A DNA stretch of 32,951 nt from an uncultured Verrucomicrobiota bacterium. Its GTDB lineage: Bacteria; Verrucomicrobiota; Verrucomicrobiia; Limisphaerales; AAA164-E04. The stretch lies in NCBI GenBank assembly GCA_913061285.1, contig CAJXVR010000041.1:1-32951 (forward strand), read 5' to 3'. A program made the translations under genes and the position numbers. Of the stretch, positions 25,000 to 32,902 are shown piece after piece. Position 1 is the stretch's first letter, and every line of letters starts with the position of its first letter. The notes under the pieces are model-generated. The model was not told where the DNA came from, made no database searches, and saw only the letters and a list, made by a program, of their open reading frames with translations.

Positions 25000-26705
25000 T
25001 CGCGCATTTTCACGAGAGTCAATTCAGGGTGGGAGGCTTCGAAACTTGCCGAAGCGAAGGATGTAAAACTGCCATCCTCTTGCACCTGAAACATTATCCC
25101 AGCATCAGTTTCGGCAATCATAGAACCATCAATCTGCGGCTTAAGCTCGTCATCATGAAGAAAATCGCAAGCGGTAGAAGATAAAGCATAGTACCAAACG
25201 GCTGGAGGTGGTTCGGCAGCCCTCCCCGTCTTGTCGGTAAGGGCGGCTTCGTTCCTTTGATATTGCTCCATCAATGTTTCAATATCGACGGCAAACAAAG
25301 AACTCCCATATTGACGTTGATCGTCAATACGAACCCCTTTTGCCTCAAGCACAGCTCGGGATAGATTCAGGTGGCCTGCAAAAACGACACGCCCCGATTC
25401 GAAAGCGTGCAAATTGTAGAGCCTACCAGGGTGAGCGAATTCAAAAAGAATCACTCCACCAGGCGAGAATCCGCGGACAACACACGGAAACAGCGTATCG
25501 CTGTTATAGCCAGCGATCACAATCGGTTCCCTGCCCCTACGATTGACTTGCTCTATCCACTGGACCCCAAAGGGAGTGGCAATATGGGACAATCCATGAT
25601 ATCGAGAATCTGAAACCCGAGAGCGCCAGAGTTCGCGGCCAAACCCATTGAAGGCAATGACCGTCCCGGGCAAGAATTCGTCTGACTGGTCTAATTGACC
25701 ATGGGACAGCCCAATAATAACCTCATCTCTGCCTCGTCCATCCACGTTGACTGGAATCATCGCTCCAATCGAATGCCTAAAACTAACACGAAAGGCCTGG
25801 CTCCCCGATGGTTTGAGACCAACAAGCGACCGTGGCTCTCTTCCTTTGTCGGCTACAATCTTAAAAGCAATTTTCTGATTGAAATGCCCCCAAATAAAAA
25901 CGCCAGCAGCAAGAGTAAGAAGGGCTACCAAGGCTAGTGGTAGGCGAACACGGTCCCACGAGAGTTGACGGGCATACTCTTTTATGAGGGCTTGGCCAAA
26001 GACGTTTTCGAGAGCCTCATCCCAGGATTCCAGAAACACAATTTTCAGGCGACGAACCCCTTTCTTCGTGACTCGATGCAGCGTGACCGTATTACCTGAC
26101 CAACTGACTTGTTCCGAATCGATCTTGAGTCGAGTCATTTGAGGATTCGATAGAATCTCCCTGATCGTGCCCTGATTCGAGCTCGACAGAATTAGCCGGT
26201 CTATAGATTCCGTACCACCTGTACTGTAGCCATCAAGGAGAATGTTGAGTTTGGCATCAAGCATTCCGACCGATTGCAAACGACCAGCCTTGGAAGGCCA
26301 TGTGCTAGCACTCCACAGCGCCAATCGATCCTTGAAGGCGGTCGTTCTTAAACGCTGATCAGCCCCCTGTGCGAAAAGCCCCAGAAGGACCATAAGGATA
26401 TGAGACTTACTCCGTTCATCGGTCCCTCGTCTCTTAAGATAGGAATCGATTTCTCCACCAGGATTCACATAACTAATTGAAGTTCGATGTGCCAGCGGCG
26501 CTTGGGGTAGCAAGCAGGAAAGGTAAGGCCCATTTTGAATCCGGTTGTCGTTGTCTAATCCTTCAATCGGAAGTCGGACCCCTTTTTCCCAGTTTGACTC
26601 GGAAGCTGGGGCGATGAGAATCGGTTGTAAGACGGCCTCGCCATCATCTCGAGAATAGACCGCTACAATTCTTGTCTCGGAGGCTTGGGGACTTCCCTTA
26701 CTCAT
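24996..26705 (-). CDS. Single-pass membrane protein with outer propeller-like domain, candidate sensor
   Basis: This is a 569-residue protein I do not recognise as a named family. Residues 1-250 are predicted cytoplasmic, with no signal peptide. One strong transmembrane helix is at 255-273 (LPLALVALLTLAAGVFIWG). Residues 275-569 would lie outside the inner membrane. Within that part, PVNVDGRGRDEVIIGLSHG (about 324-342) is an FG-GAP-like blade, and GTVIAFNGFGRELWR (about 352-366) is a PQQ/propeller-like blade. The inside-out layout suits a transmembrane signal relay. Its start overlaps the anti-sigma-like gene by ATGA, so the two are co-translated. No enzymatic motif was seen. Sensor function is inferred from context alone. 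Confidence 0.82.
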   Translation of the reverse strand: MSKGSPQASETRIVAVYSRDDGEAVLQPILIAPASESNWEKGVRLPIEGLDNDNRIQNGPYLSCLLPQAPLAHRTSISYVNPGGEIDSYLKRRGTDERSKSHILMVLLGLFAQGADQRLRTTAFKDRLALWSASTWPSKAGRLQSVGMLDAKLNILLDGYSTGGTESIDRLILSSSNQGTIREILSNPQMTRLKIDSEQVSWSGNTVTLHRVTKKGVRRLKIVFLESWDEALENVFGQALIKEYARQLSWDRVRLPLALVALLTLAAGVFIWGHFNQKIAFKIVADKGREPRSLVGLKPSGSQAFRVSFRHSIGAMIPVNVDGRGRDEVIIGLSHGQLDQSDEFLPGTVIAFNGFGRELWRSRVSDSRYHGLSHIATPFGVQWIEQVNRRGREPIVIAGYNSDTLFPCVVRGFSPGGVILFEFAHPGRLYNLHAFESGRVVFAGHLNLSRAVLEAKGVRIDDQRQYGSSLFAVDIETLMEQYQRNEAALTDKTGRAAEPPPAVWYYALSSTACDFLHDDELKPQIDGSMIAETDAGIMFQVQEDGSFTSFASASFEASHPELTLVKMRD

Positions 26706-27652
26706 TCATGAGCCCCCGGAAAGCGAGGCGTTAGGTTATCGTTCAGCCAAGGCATGGAACGCGCCCAATTCCAATCAGATTCCTCTAGGCGCCGTTTTTG
26801 TTTCTTAAGAATTCGTAGATAAAAAGACGTCCGAGCAATTAATGCTGGCGTTTGCCCCATTTGATCAAGGCAGTCAAAAAGAGGTTGGGGTAATCCCTTA
26901 TCGATCAGACTCACGAACGGATCGCGACGTGTTAGCCCCTCAGGTCGTGCCGACTGAATCAACACAGGACTGACAAGCAGGCCAGGGAACCGTATGGGCT
27001 GGTCTACCAAGCACCCCTGCCCGGCAAGGATTTGAAAACAATGAATGCTCTTATCCCCTCCAAATTCTGGAGGGAACAGGAACGCGCTGTCAGCGAAAGA
27101 GATTTTCTTGAGTTCAAAAGGAGTCCGTTCATCGCCAACAACGATTTGCGGGACGTTAATCCCATCTGATTTGGGCTCCCCTCCTATGAGCCCTAAGACT
27201 ACCGTTCTTTGAATAAAGACAAGCCAAACACCCTGCGGATGTGCAGGACACGAACCTAGCCTAAGGTAGTCAACATAAGGGAGTTTGTCATATTGGGTAA
27301 AGTCCGGCTCCCAGGGATGCCCTGATGAGGCAGCAAAGAGCAACTGACTCTCAAACGCTATTGAGTTCGGGATGAGCAAGGAATGCTCTACGACGGTTTC
27401 CATGTCTGATGAAGCCTTACGAGTCGTCGAAACAGTCTTCACAATCTCTTGGCACGGAAGGCAAGTTGGAACGTGTGTCTCGAGCCATTTCTGGAACACC
27501 AAAGTAGGCTCAGTTGAGTGAGCCTCAATACGAAATCTAGGCCAGCAGCTTTCAAAGGTTGAAGAAATCTCGATACCTTTAGAGAGCGCACTCTTCGAAT
27601 CCTCAGCGACTCTACGGAGAATTTCATCAACACTATACGACTTACTGTTCAT
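26702..27652 (-). CDS. Putative zinc anti-sigma (ZAS-like) protein
   Basis: This 316-residue soluble protein carries the motif H60-VPT-C64-LP-C67, which fits HX3CX2C, the zinc-binding signature of anti-sigma factors. It is preceded by a helix (STEPTLVFQKWLETH), as in that family. The remaining 240 residues are beta-rich and unknown, without a transmembrane helix. The next gene product, overlapping by ATGA, supplies one. The gene is 34 bases downstream of a sigma-like gene. Together the order sigma, anti-sigma, membrane protein matches a regulatory operon. Unlike usual anti-sigma factors (about 80-250 residues, often membrane-bound) the motif here is on a long soluble protein. The motif is seen directly; the role is inferred. 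Confidence 0.75.
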   Translation of the reverse strand: MNSKSYSVDEILRRVAEDSKSALSKGIEISSTFESCWPRFRIEAHSTEPTLVFQKWLETHVPTCLPCQEIVKTVSTTRKASSDMETVVEHSLLIPNSIAFESQLLFAASSGHPWEPDFTQYDKLPYVDYLRLGSCPAHPQGVWLVFIQRTVVLGLIGGEPKSDGINVPQIVVGDERTPFELKKISFADSAFLFPPEFGGDKSIHCFQILAGQGCLVDQPIRFPGLLVSPVLIQSARPEGLTRRDPFVSLIDKGLPQPLFDCLDQMGQTPALIARTSFYLRILKKQKRRLEESDWNWARSMPWLNDNLTPRFPGAHE

Positions 27653-27686
27653 TACCAGACTTTCAAGTCCAATTGCAATCTACCGA

Positions 27687-28379
27687 TCATAGGCAGGTCG
27701 ACTCCACCTTAAAGCCCTTGCCGTCGAGGCAGTTCGTCAGGCGCTTCAGTATTGCTTGTTTGCGCTTAAAGGCACTCGTGGTCCCCTGTCCCCCGAGCAA
27801 TGAGGTAAGATCCTTTAGCTTCGCATCAGCAAAATAGTAGGCAACTGTGATCTTCTGATCCAACGTACTAAGAGCAGCAATGCACTCATAGAGGGCCAGA
27901 GCAATCTCCGTGTCCTCTCCGCTATGTGAGGTATGAATACTTTCATCCCCACTGATACCAGACGCAACTGCAGAAGGCACCTCTTCCAGGGCATCATACG
28001 AGCTATCACGACAACGATCCTTAAACATTCGCTTCCAGGTTGCTGTATCTGCCAGACGATTAATCTGATGACACACTAAAGTAAACACGTTCTCAGGTAG
28101 CCCCTCCTCTTCGTTTTGTCTTAGAACGGTCAAATAGGCCTCTCCTAAAAGGTCGAGATAGTAGTCAGATGCGGCCCTACTACAGGAACGCCGACTTATC
28201 TGGAGTCGAGCCGCGCCTATCCAGTAACGCCGATTGCCCGCATCATCAAGAACCCGGCCTAACTCTTCCTCATCGAATTTCCGAAGCATCGATCGTCGCA
28301 ATTCTGGATATAGTTCCTTGCTACTGTGGAAGCAATATAAGACCTCGAATCTGTCGCACGTGTCAACGATGAAACTCAT
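27687..28379 (-). CDS. Divergent ECF-like sigma factor
   Basis: From the ATG at 28379 this is 230 residues; a TTG at 28421 would add 14. The middle (DYYLDLLGEAYLTVLR, then FTLVCHQINRLADTATWKRMF) resembles sigma region 2. The C-terminal part (ALYECIAALSTLDQKITVAYY, then LTSLLGGQGTTSAFKRKQAILKRL) resembles region 4, with its 'L..L....+.v..Yy' pattern and recognition helix. Similarity is weak: the GYS..EIA-type element is replaced by DAKLKDLTSLLG. A roughly 70-residue N-terminal part precedes region 2. The downstream zinc anti-sigma-like gene (34-base gap) is the strongest argument for a sigma role. The divergent neighbour is a secreted LamG protein gene. Confidence in the gene is high, in the sigma call moderate. 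Confidence 0.7.
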   Translation of the reverse strand: MSFIVDTCDRFEVLYCFHSSKELYPELRRSMLRKFDEEELGRVLDDAGNRRYWIGAARLQISRRSCSRAASDYYLDLLGEAYLTVLRQNEEEGLPENVFTLVCHQINRLADTATWKRMFKDRCRDSSYDALEEVPSAVASGISGDESIHTSHSGEDTEIALALYECIAALSTLDQKITVAYYFADAKLKDLTSLLGGQGTTSAFKRKQAILKRLTNCLDGKGFKVESTCL

Positions 28380-28570
28380 TGCAGGTATTGCAATGTCGGC
28401 ATCTAGGTGACCCGACAGCAACTGCCTACCAAAAAATATATTCAGAAAAAGTGAAAAACGCCCCTCTCTAATCCCCTATCTAAGTGAGCAGACGATTGAT
28501 TGTAAACCAAACCGTCTCTCTAAACAGAAACAGAACAACAAAGAAAACGATGACAGAAAGAAACACATAT

Positions 28571-29572
28571 ATGAGGCCTACAAGGCGTCGCGGACTTACC
28601 ATAGGATTGGCCCTTGCCCTAGGGGCAATCTTCTCATTAGAGGCTGGGGAAATCGCTCATTATGACTTCGCAAGCGACACACTGGACAGCAGCGGAAACG
28701 GACTTCATGCATCGGGATTCGGCGTCAGCTTCACAGCTGATCGATTCGGTACACCGGGCGAAGCTGTTGAATTAGACGGGATCGATGACTACATTTCGAT
28801 TCCGAATTACGACTGGGAGGAGATCAGCTATGAATTCTGGCTCAATGCAGGAAACAATCTCGCTACTATTCTACTCGAGAAAGCGATCGATGATCGAGGG
28901 GTCGGGGGAGAGGTCGAGGTAACAGCAGCCATTGGATCCAATGGATTCCCGGGTGCCATTGATGCCCGAACAGGCTACCCATTCAATTCCTACAATCGAA
29001 TCTACGTCACAGACGAAGTCATCCAGGAAAACACGTACCATCATGTCGTGTTTGCTATCTCGCGAACTGGTACCATGGGATTCTACGTCGATGGCGCGTT
29101 AGTCGGAAGCGAAGTCCCCGTAGCGGCTACCAATCGTTTCAATGCGGAAACGCTCATCGGCAGTCTCATCATTCCGAATGCGCCGTTTCTCCAAGCCATG
29201 ATCGATGAATTCGTGATTCACGATGTCAAGTTGAGTCCCGAAGAAATCTTGACTCGATTCTTAGTGGGAAGTGTCCCCCCAGATAGTGATGGAGATGGAG
29301 TAAGGGACGACGAGGACGTATGCCCAGACTCGGATACGAGCCGTACGGTAGTGATTGATGGGTGTGACTCGGGAGTGCCGAACCTTCTGAACGTCGATGA
29401 TCAAGGATGTTCGATTTCAGATCTCTTGGCGAACTGCGCTGACGCCAGAAACCATGGCCAATACGTCCGATGCGTCGCGGGGGTTCTAAGAGAACTCGTT
29501 AATGAAGGACTGATCTGTAGTAGCCAGCGTCGATTGATTCAGCGCTGCGCTGCAAGAGCCGACTTGCCTTGA
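28571..29572 (+). CDS. Secreted LamG protein with thrombospondin type-3 repeat and Cys-rich tail
   Basis: The ATG at 28571 gives 333 residues starting with an Arg-rich signal peptide (MRPTRRRGLTIGLALALGAI). Alternatives are ATG 28550 and GTG 28484. A LamG domain (about residues 27-235) contains DSSGNGLH, AVELDGIDDYISIP and the late MIDEFVIHDVKLSPEEI. A thrombospondin type-3 Ca-binding repeat follows, DSDGDGVRDDEDVCPDSD (about 240-257). The C-terminus is a six-cysteine module (GCSISDLLANCADARNHGQY to IQRCAARA) that I recognise from other thrombospondin-repeat proteins but cannot name functionally. It is exported, with no anchor seen. It is divergent from the sigma-like gene and followed by a strong intrinsic terminator, so it is monocistronic. 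Confidence 0.88.
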   Translation: MRPTRRRGLTIGLALALGAIFSLEAGEIAHYDFASDTLDSSGNGLHASGFGVSFTADRFGTPGEAVELDGIDDYISIPNYDWEEISYEFWLNAGNNLATILLEKAIDDRGVGGEVEVTAAIGSNGFPGAIDARTGYPFNSYNRIYVTDEVIQENTYHHVVFAISRTGTMGFYVDGALVGSEVPVAATNRFNAETLIGSLIIPNAPFLQAMIDEFVIHDVKLSPEEILTRFLVGSVPPDSDGDGVRDDEDVCPDSDTSRTVVIDGCDSGVPNLLNVDDQGCSISDLLANCADARNHGQYVRCVAGVLRELVNEGLICSSQRRLIQRCAARADLP

Positions 29573-29580
29573 CTTATCAC

Positions 29581-29612
29581 AAGGAGAGACCCAGTTCAGG
29601 GTCTCTCCTTTT
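29581..29612 (+). terminator. Rho-independent terminator of the LamG protein gene
   Basis: AAGGAGAGACCC (29581-29592) pairs perfectly with GGGTCTCTCCTT (29599-29610) around a 6-base loop. The T-tail is short (TTTT), and the hairpin starts 9 bases after the stop. Confidence 0.88.
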
Positions 29613-29723
29613 CACTTAGATGCTGGCGCTCACATCTCGTCCGCGCAATATTGATTTGCTGAGAGAAATCTCAGTATTTCGTCCTCAATAGTGAGGAAAT
29701 AAACAGGCAATGCGATGAGGAAG

Positions 29724-31259
29724 CTAGCGGCTGCGACCGTCTGCGATGACGGTCGCTAGTTGTTTTTTCAATCGCTTGGCAATCGCTGGATGCTCGGCCA
29801 AGACATTGGTTTTTTCTGCTGGATCTGAAGCGAGATCGAAGAGTTGGTATTGCGGCACAGCAGTATTGGCAAGCTGCCGTTCAACAACAACATTGCGAGC
29901 TCGCTTGGAATCATGGCGCTGAAGCTTCCAATCGCCCACTCTAAGACCGTAGTTTCCGCCACGCCCATTGTCTTGCTGCACGAGATGATCACGCCCCTTG
30001 GCGCCCGCTTTACCCAACAAGGCATCGATCACATCAATGCTATCAAGGCAGGCGTCTCGCGGTAGTGCCACACCGGTCAACGCTGAAAGACTGGCCGCGA
30101 AATCGATGGTACAGACGAGCGCGTCGGAAACGCCTGGCTGAACCCGACCTTTCCAGCGAGTGATGAACGGAGTCCGAGTTCCCCCCTCAAGCACGCTGTA
30201 CTTTCCACCACTGAAAATTCCTCCGGAACGATGCTTTCCTATCTTCTCAATGGCGTCATCTTTGTAACCATCATCCAGCACGGGCCCATTGTCAGAACAG
30301 AAAACAACGAGCGTCTTCTCAGCGAGATTCAATCGATCCAAGGTCTTCATGAGTTCCCCAACGCACCAATCAAGCTGAATAATCGAATCCGCCCGGAATC
30401 CAAGTTTAGTCTTCCCTTGAAAACGCTCGTGAGGAATCCGAGGCACATGCAAATCATGTGACGAGAAGAAAAGGAAAAAGGGATCATCTTGATGCGCCTC
30501 AATCCATTTCGCTGATCGGTTCACCCATTCATCAGCAAGATCTTCATCACGAAAACGAGCAGCATGCCCGCCAGTATAGAACCCGATCCGACTGATACCA
30601 TTGTGAATTGTCGAGTTATGCCCATGCGACCAATCCATTTTGAGCGTCGAACGATGACTGATGCCCGTAGGATGATCATCACTGGGTTTCTTTCGTCCAA
30701 CCCAAAGCGGGTCGGAAGGATCGAGATTCAGGACTCGATGATTCTCAACGTAAACCTGAGGCACTCGATCATTTGTCGTCGGGAGCAGAAAATTGTAATC
30801 AAAACCAATTTCCTGAGGTCCAGGTTTCAAGGCACCATTCCAATCCGGTCCCGACGGACCGCCTAAGCCCAAATGCCACTTTCCGATAACGGCCGTTTCG
30901 TAGCCCGCTTTTTTCAGGAGTGAAGGGAGAGTGACGACGCCCGGTTGAATGATGGCAGGACTGTTCGGAGGGGCGATCCCTGTCCCTGGGCTTCGAAACG
31001 CGTAGGTCCCAGTGAGAAAGGAATACCGCGTCGGCGTGCAGGTGGAGGCCGAGCAATACCCGCTGGTAAAGCGAATGCCTTCCGCAGCGAGACGATCAAT
31101 ATTTGGCGTCTCAAACTCGGTTGCGCCATAGCAGGACAAGTCCCCATAGCCCATGTCATCAGCCATGATGACAATCACATTCGGTTTCTCCACCGCATTA
31201 AGAAGGTGGGCACAGATCAATAAACTGCTTAGTAAGAATAGATTACGGATTGATTGCAT
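29724..31259 (-). CDS. Secreted family S1 (formylglycine) sulfatase
   Basis: This is a 511-residue alkaline-phosphatase-fold sulfatase with an N-terminal signal peptide (about 1-22). Metal-site D34/D35 lie in IMADDMGYGD. The modification signature CTPTR places the future formylglycine at C74 with R78; it is a Cys-type sulfatase needing an FGE-type activating enzyme, which is not encoded here. K127/H129 (GKWHLG) and the later SDNGP are the other active-site motifs. The C-terminal subdomain ends with the LFDLASDPAEKTNV motif common in exo-sulfatases. Likely substrates are sulfated glycans from algae or animals; specificity is not readable. It lies 83 bases after the DUF1552 gene on the same strand. 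Confidence 0.95.
   Translation of the reverse strand: MQSIRNLFLLSSLLICAHLLNAVEKPNVIVIMADDMGYGDLSCYGATEFETPNIDRLAAEGIRFTSGYCSASTCTPTRYSFLTGTYAFRSPGTGIAPPNSPAIIQPGVVTLPSLLKKAGYETAVIGKWHLGLGGPSGPDWNGALKPGPQEIGFDYNFLLPTTNDRVPQVYVENHRVLNLDPSDPLWVGRKKPSDDHPTGISHRSTLKMDWSHGHNSTIHNGISRIGFYTGGHAARFRDEDLADEWVNRSAKWIEAHQDDPFFLFFSSHDLHVPRIPHERFQGKTKLGFRADSIIQLDWCVGELMKTLDRLNLAEKTLVVFCSDNGPVLDDGYKDDAIEKIGKHRSGGIFSGGKYSVLEGGTRTPFITRWKGRVQPGVSDALVCTIDFAASLSALTGVALPRDACLDSIDVIDALLGKAGAKGRDHLVQQDNGRGGNYGLRVGDWKLQRHDSKRARNVVVERQLANTAVPQYQLFDLASDPAEKTNVLAEHPAIAKRLKKQLATVIADGRSR
29733..29768 (+). terminator. Terminator-like hairpin at the sulfatase 3' end (plus strand)
   Basis: GCGACCGTC (29733-29741) pairs with GACGGTCGC (29748-29756) around a 6-base loop and, on the plus strand, is followed by TAGTTGTTTTTT. 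It lies inside the last codons of the sulfatase gene, which is read the other way. It could stop read-through transcription from the LamG gene side before it becomes antisense to the sulfatase. Confidence 0.4.
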
Positions 31260-31342
31260 GATTTAAAAAAAGCTAGCAGAAATACCAAGGGACGACCGCT
31301 GAGAAACGATAAAGGTAGTAATCACGGGGAACACCGCCATCC

Positions 31343-32902
31343 CTAGCCATTCAACGTTCCCGGCTTGTCCCCAAATAAAGGTTTGAGAGAGCGCACCTTG
31401 GTAATGAGCAATTGCCCCCCTTGATTCTGGCCATCGCCAACGAGCGTGATGGGTGCCCCACAATGATAAGCCAGATTAAAGTGATGAAAATCTCTGAACG
31501 AGACCTCAAGGCGGACTGACGCTTGCCCTTGAACATCCACGTAAAAGACCTTCGCCTCGTTGAGATCATCCGACAGACGCAAGCGCCCTTGAACCGTAAT
31601 CTGCCCTTTTGCCTGTTTAATCCAGCTCACAAAGGGCTGTTCTTGATACGCTTCAAAGGGTGATCCGTCCAAACCAGGAAGCGGCGACGCTACGCCGGCA
31701 AAGGAATCGGTCGAGACGCCAAAGTTCTTCAAAAGAGCGAGATGAAGACGTCCCAGTTCTTGGTTCTTCGAATACCTGAGGTAGCGACCGGTCTTTAACA
31801 TCCCCCCACCCTGTCCTGCTAGGATCATGGGAATTCGGGTCACGGTGTGATTGTCACTGTGGCCCATCCCTGATCCAAAGAGAACCACACTATGATCCAA
31901 CAGTGTCCCATGGTGATCCCTGAAAGATTTCATCTTGTTTAAGAGATAGTCAAACTTCTCCATGTGCCAGAGACTGATCTTTAACAGGCCGTCAATGTTC
32001 TCACGGCTAAAGTTTCGAAAGAAGTGAGAGAGATAGTGATGCTGTTCTTTGACACCAAGGAAATCAAAAATCATCCGGCTATTGCTGTTCCCTAGCATGT
32101 AGGAAACGCAGCGCGTTGAATCCGTCCACAACCCAAGTGCAATTAGATCTAACATCGATTCGACCTGCTCATTCAAATTCAAGGCCCGAGGCGGCCGTTG
32201 CGAGTCAGAAACATCGACTGCAGGCATTGGCGACGCACGCAAATTATCGAGCCGTTTTTCCGTCTCCCTTACGACCGTCAGATATTCATCCAAGGTCTGC
32301 TGATCTTCTCGCCCAGCCTTGCGGGAAAGCGAACGCGCATCATCACGAACCCGATCAAGCAAACTCGTCATCTTTTCACGTTTCTGTGGGTGACTCATGG
32401 GATTCCGAAACAAGCGATCGAACACGAGTTGCGGATCGCTTTCACGGGGAATGGGCTGTCCATGCTGATCATACGAAATGTAGCTACAACCGATTTGGTT
32501 CGTGAACAAGCCTTCCGTCGTTAGTTCTAACGAACGATGAGGCGTTTCCCGCCCAATTCGATCGGCAATCAATTGGTCGATGGATGCCGATTGATCATTT
32601 TCATGGTGCCCTGAAAGAAAGCGTCGCGTCGAACTCGCATGAGAGGAGAATCCGAAATCCCCCATATTGTCGAGAATCAGTAAATCCTTCTTGTGTTTCG
32701 AGAAGGGCTTCATCAGTGGGGACATGCGGAAATCGTTCTCCATCCCTCCGTTGATATTCCATGACGGAGGATGAACCCCGTTAGGTTTGAAAAGAGTCAT
32801 GAATCGAAGAGGCGGTTTCGATGACGCGCTCGGCTTGGCCGATACCTCCATCAAATTTAGGAATGGCAAGGGCAAAATCGCCCCAGCCGCACCGCGTAGG
32901 AA
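31343..32902 (-). CDS. DUF1552 protein, N-terminus cut by contig end
   Basis: About 519 residues remain. The first genuine residues (FLRGAAGAILPLPFLNL) are the hydrophobic core of a Tat-like signal whose Arg pair lies beyond the contig. The apparent start MYKRQ is translated adapter. DUF1552 features include FKPNGVHPPSW, DNMGDFGFSSHASSTRRFLSG, LDEYLTVVRETEKRLD and GSGMGHSDNHTVTRIP. Compared with the other DUF1552 protein in the window it has an extra 75-80 residue beta-type C-terminal segment (VQGRLRLSDDLNEAKVFYVD onwards, ending VRSLKPLFG). Its usual DUF1592 partner would be expected upstream, past the contig end. The sulfatase gene follows 83 bases downstream. Confidence 0.93.
   Translation of the reverse strand, partial: FLRGAAGAILPLPFLNLMEVSAKPSASSKPPLRFMTLFKPNGVHPPSWNINGGMENDFRMSPLMKPFSKHKKDLLILDNMGDFGFSSHASSTRRFLSGHHENDQSASIDQLIADRIGRETPHRSLELTTEGLFTNQIGCSYISYDQHGQPIPRESDPQLVFDRLFRNPMSHPQKREKMTSLLDRVRDDARSLSRKAGREDQQTLDEYLTVVRETEKRLDNLRASPMPAVDVSDSQRPPRALNLNEQVESMLDLIALGLWTDSTRCVSYMLGNSNSRMIFDFLGVKEQHHYLSHFFRNFSRENIDGLLKISLWHMEKFDYLLNKMKSFRDHHGTLLDHSVVLFGSGMGHSDNHTVTRIPMILAGQGGGMLKTGRYLRYSKNQELGRLHLALLKNFGVSTDSFAGVASPLPGLDGSPFEAYQEQPFVSWIKQAKGQITVQGRLRLSDDLNEAKVFYVDVQGQASVRLEVSFRDFHHFNLAYHCGAPITLVGDGQNQGGQLLITKVRSLKPLFGDKPGTLNG

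Noticed and set aside
27380-27652. Anti-sigma call extended to a membrane anti-sigma
   Set aside because: No hydrophobic segment is present in this protein; membrane attachment, if any, must come from the coupled downstream gene product.
33-32902. CRISPR array, insertion sequence, prophage or integron
   Set aside because: No regular direct repeats, transposase, integrase or phage structural genes were seen on either strand.
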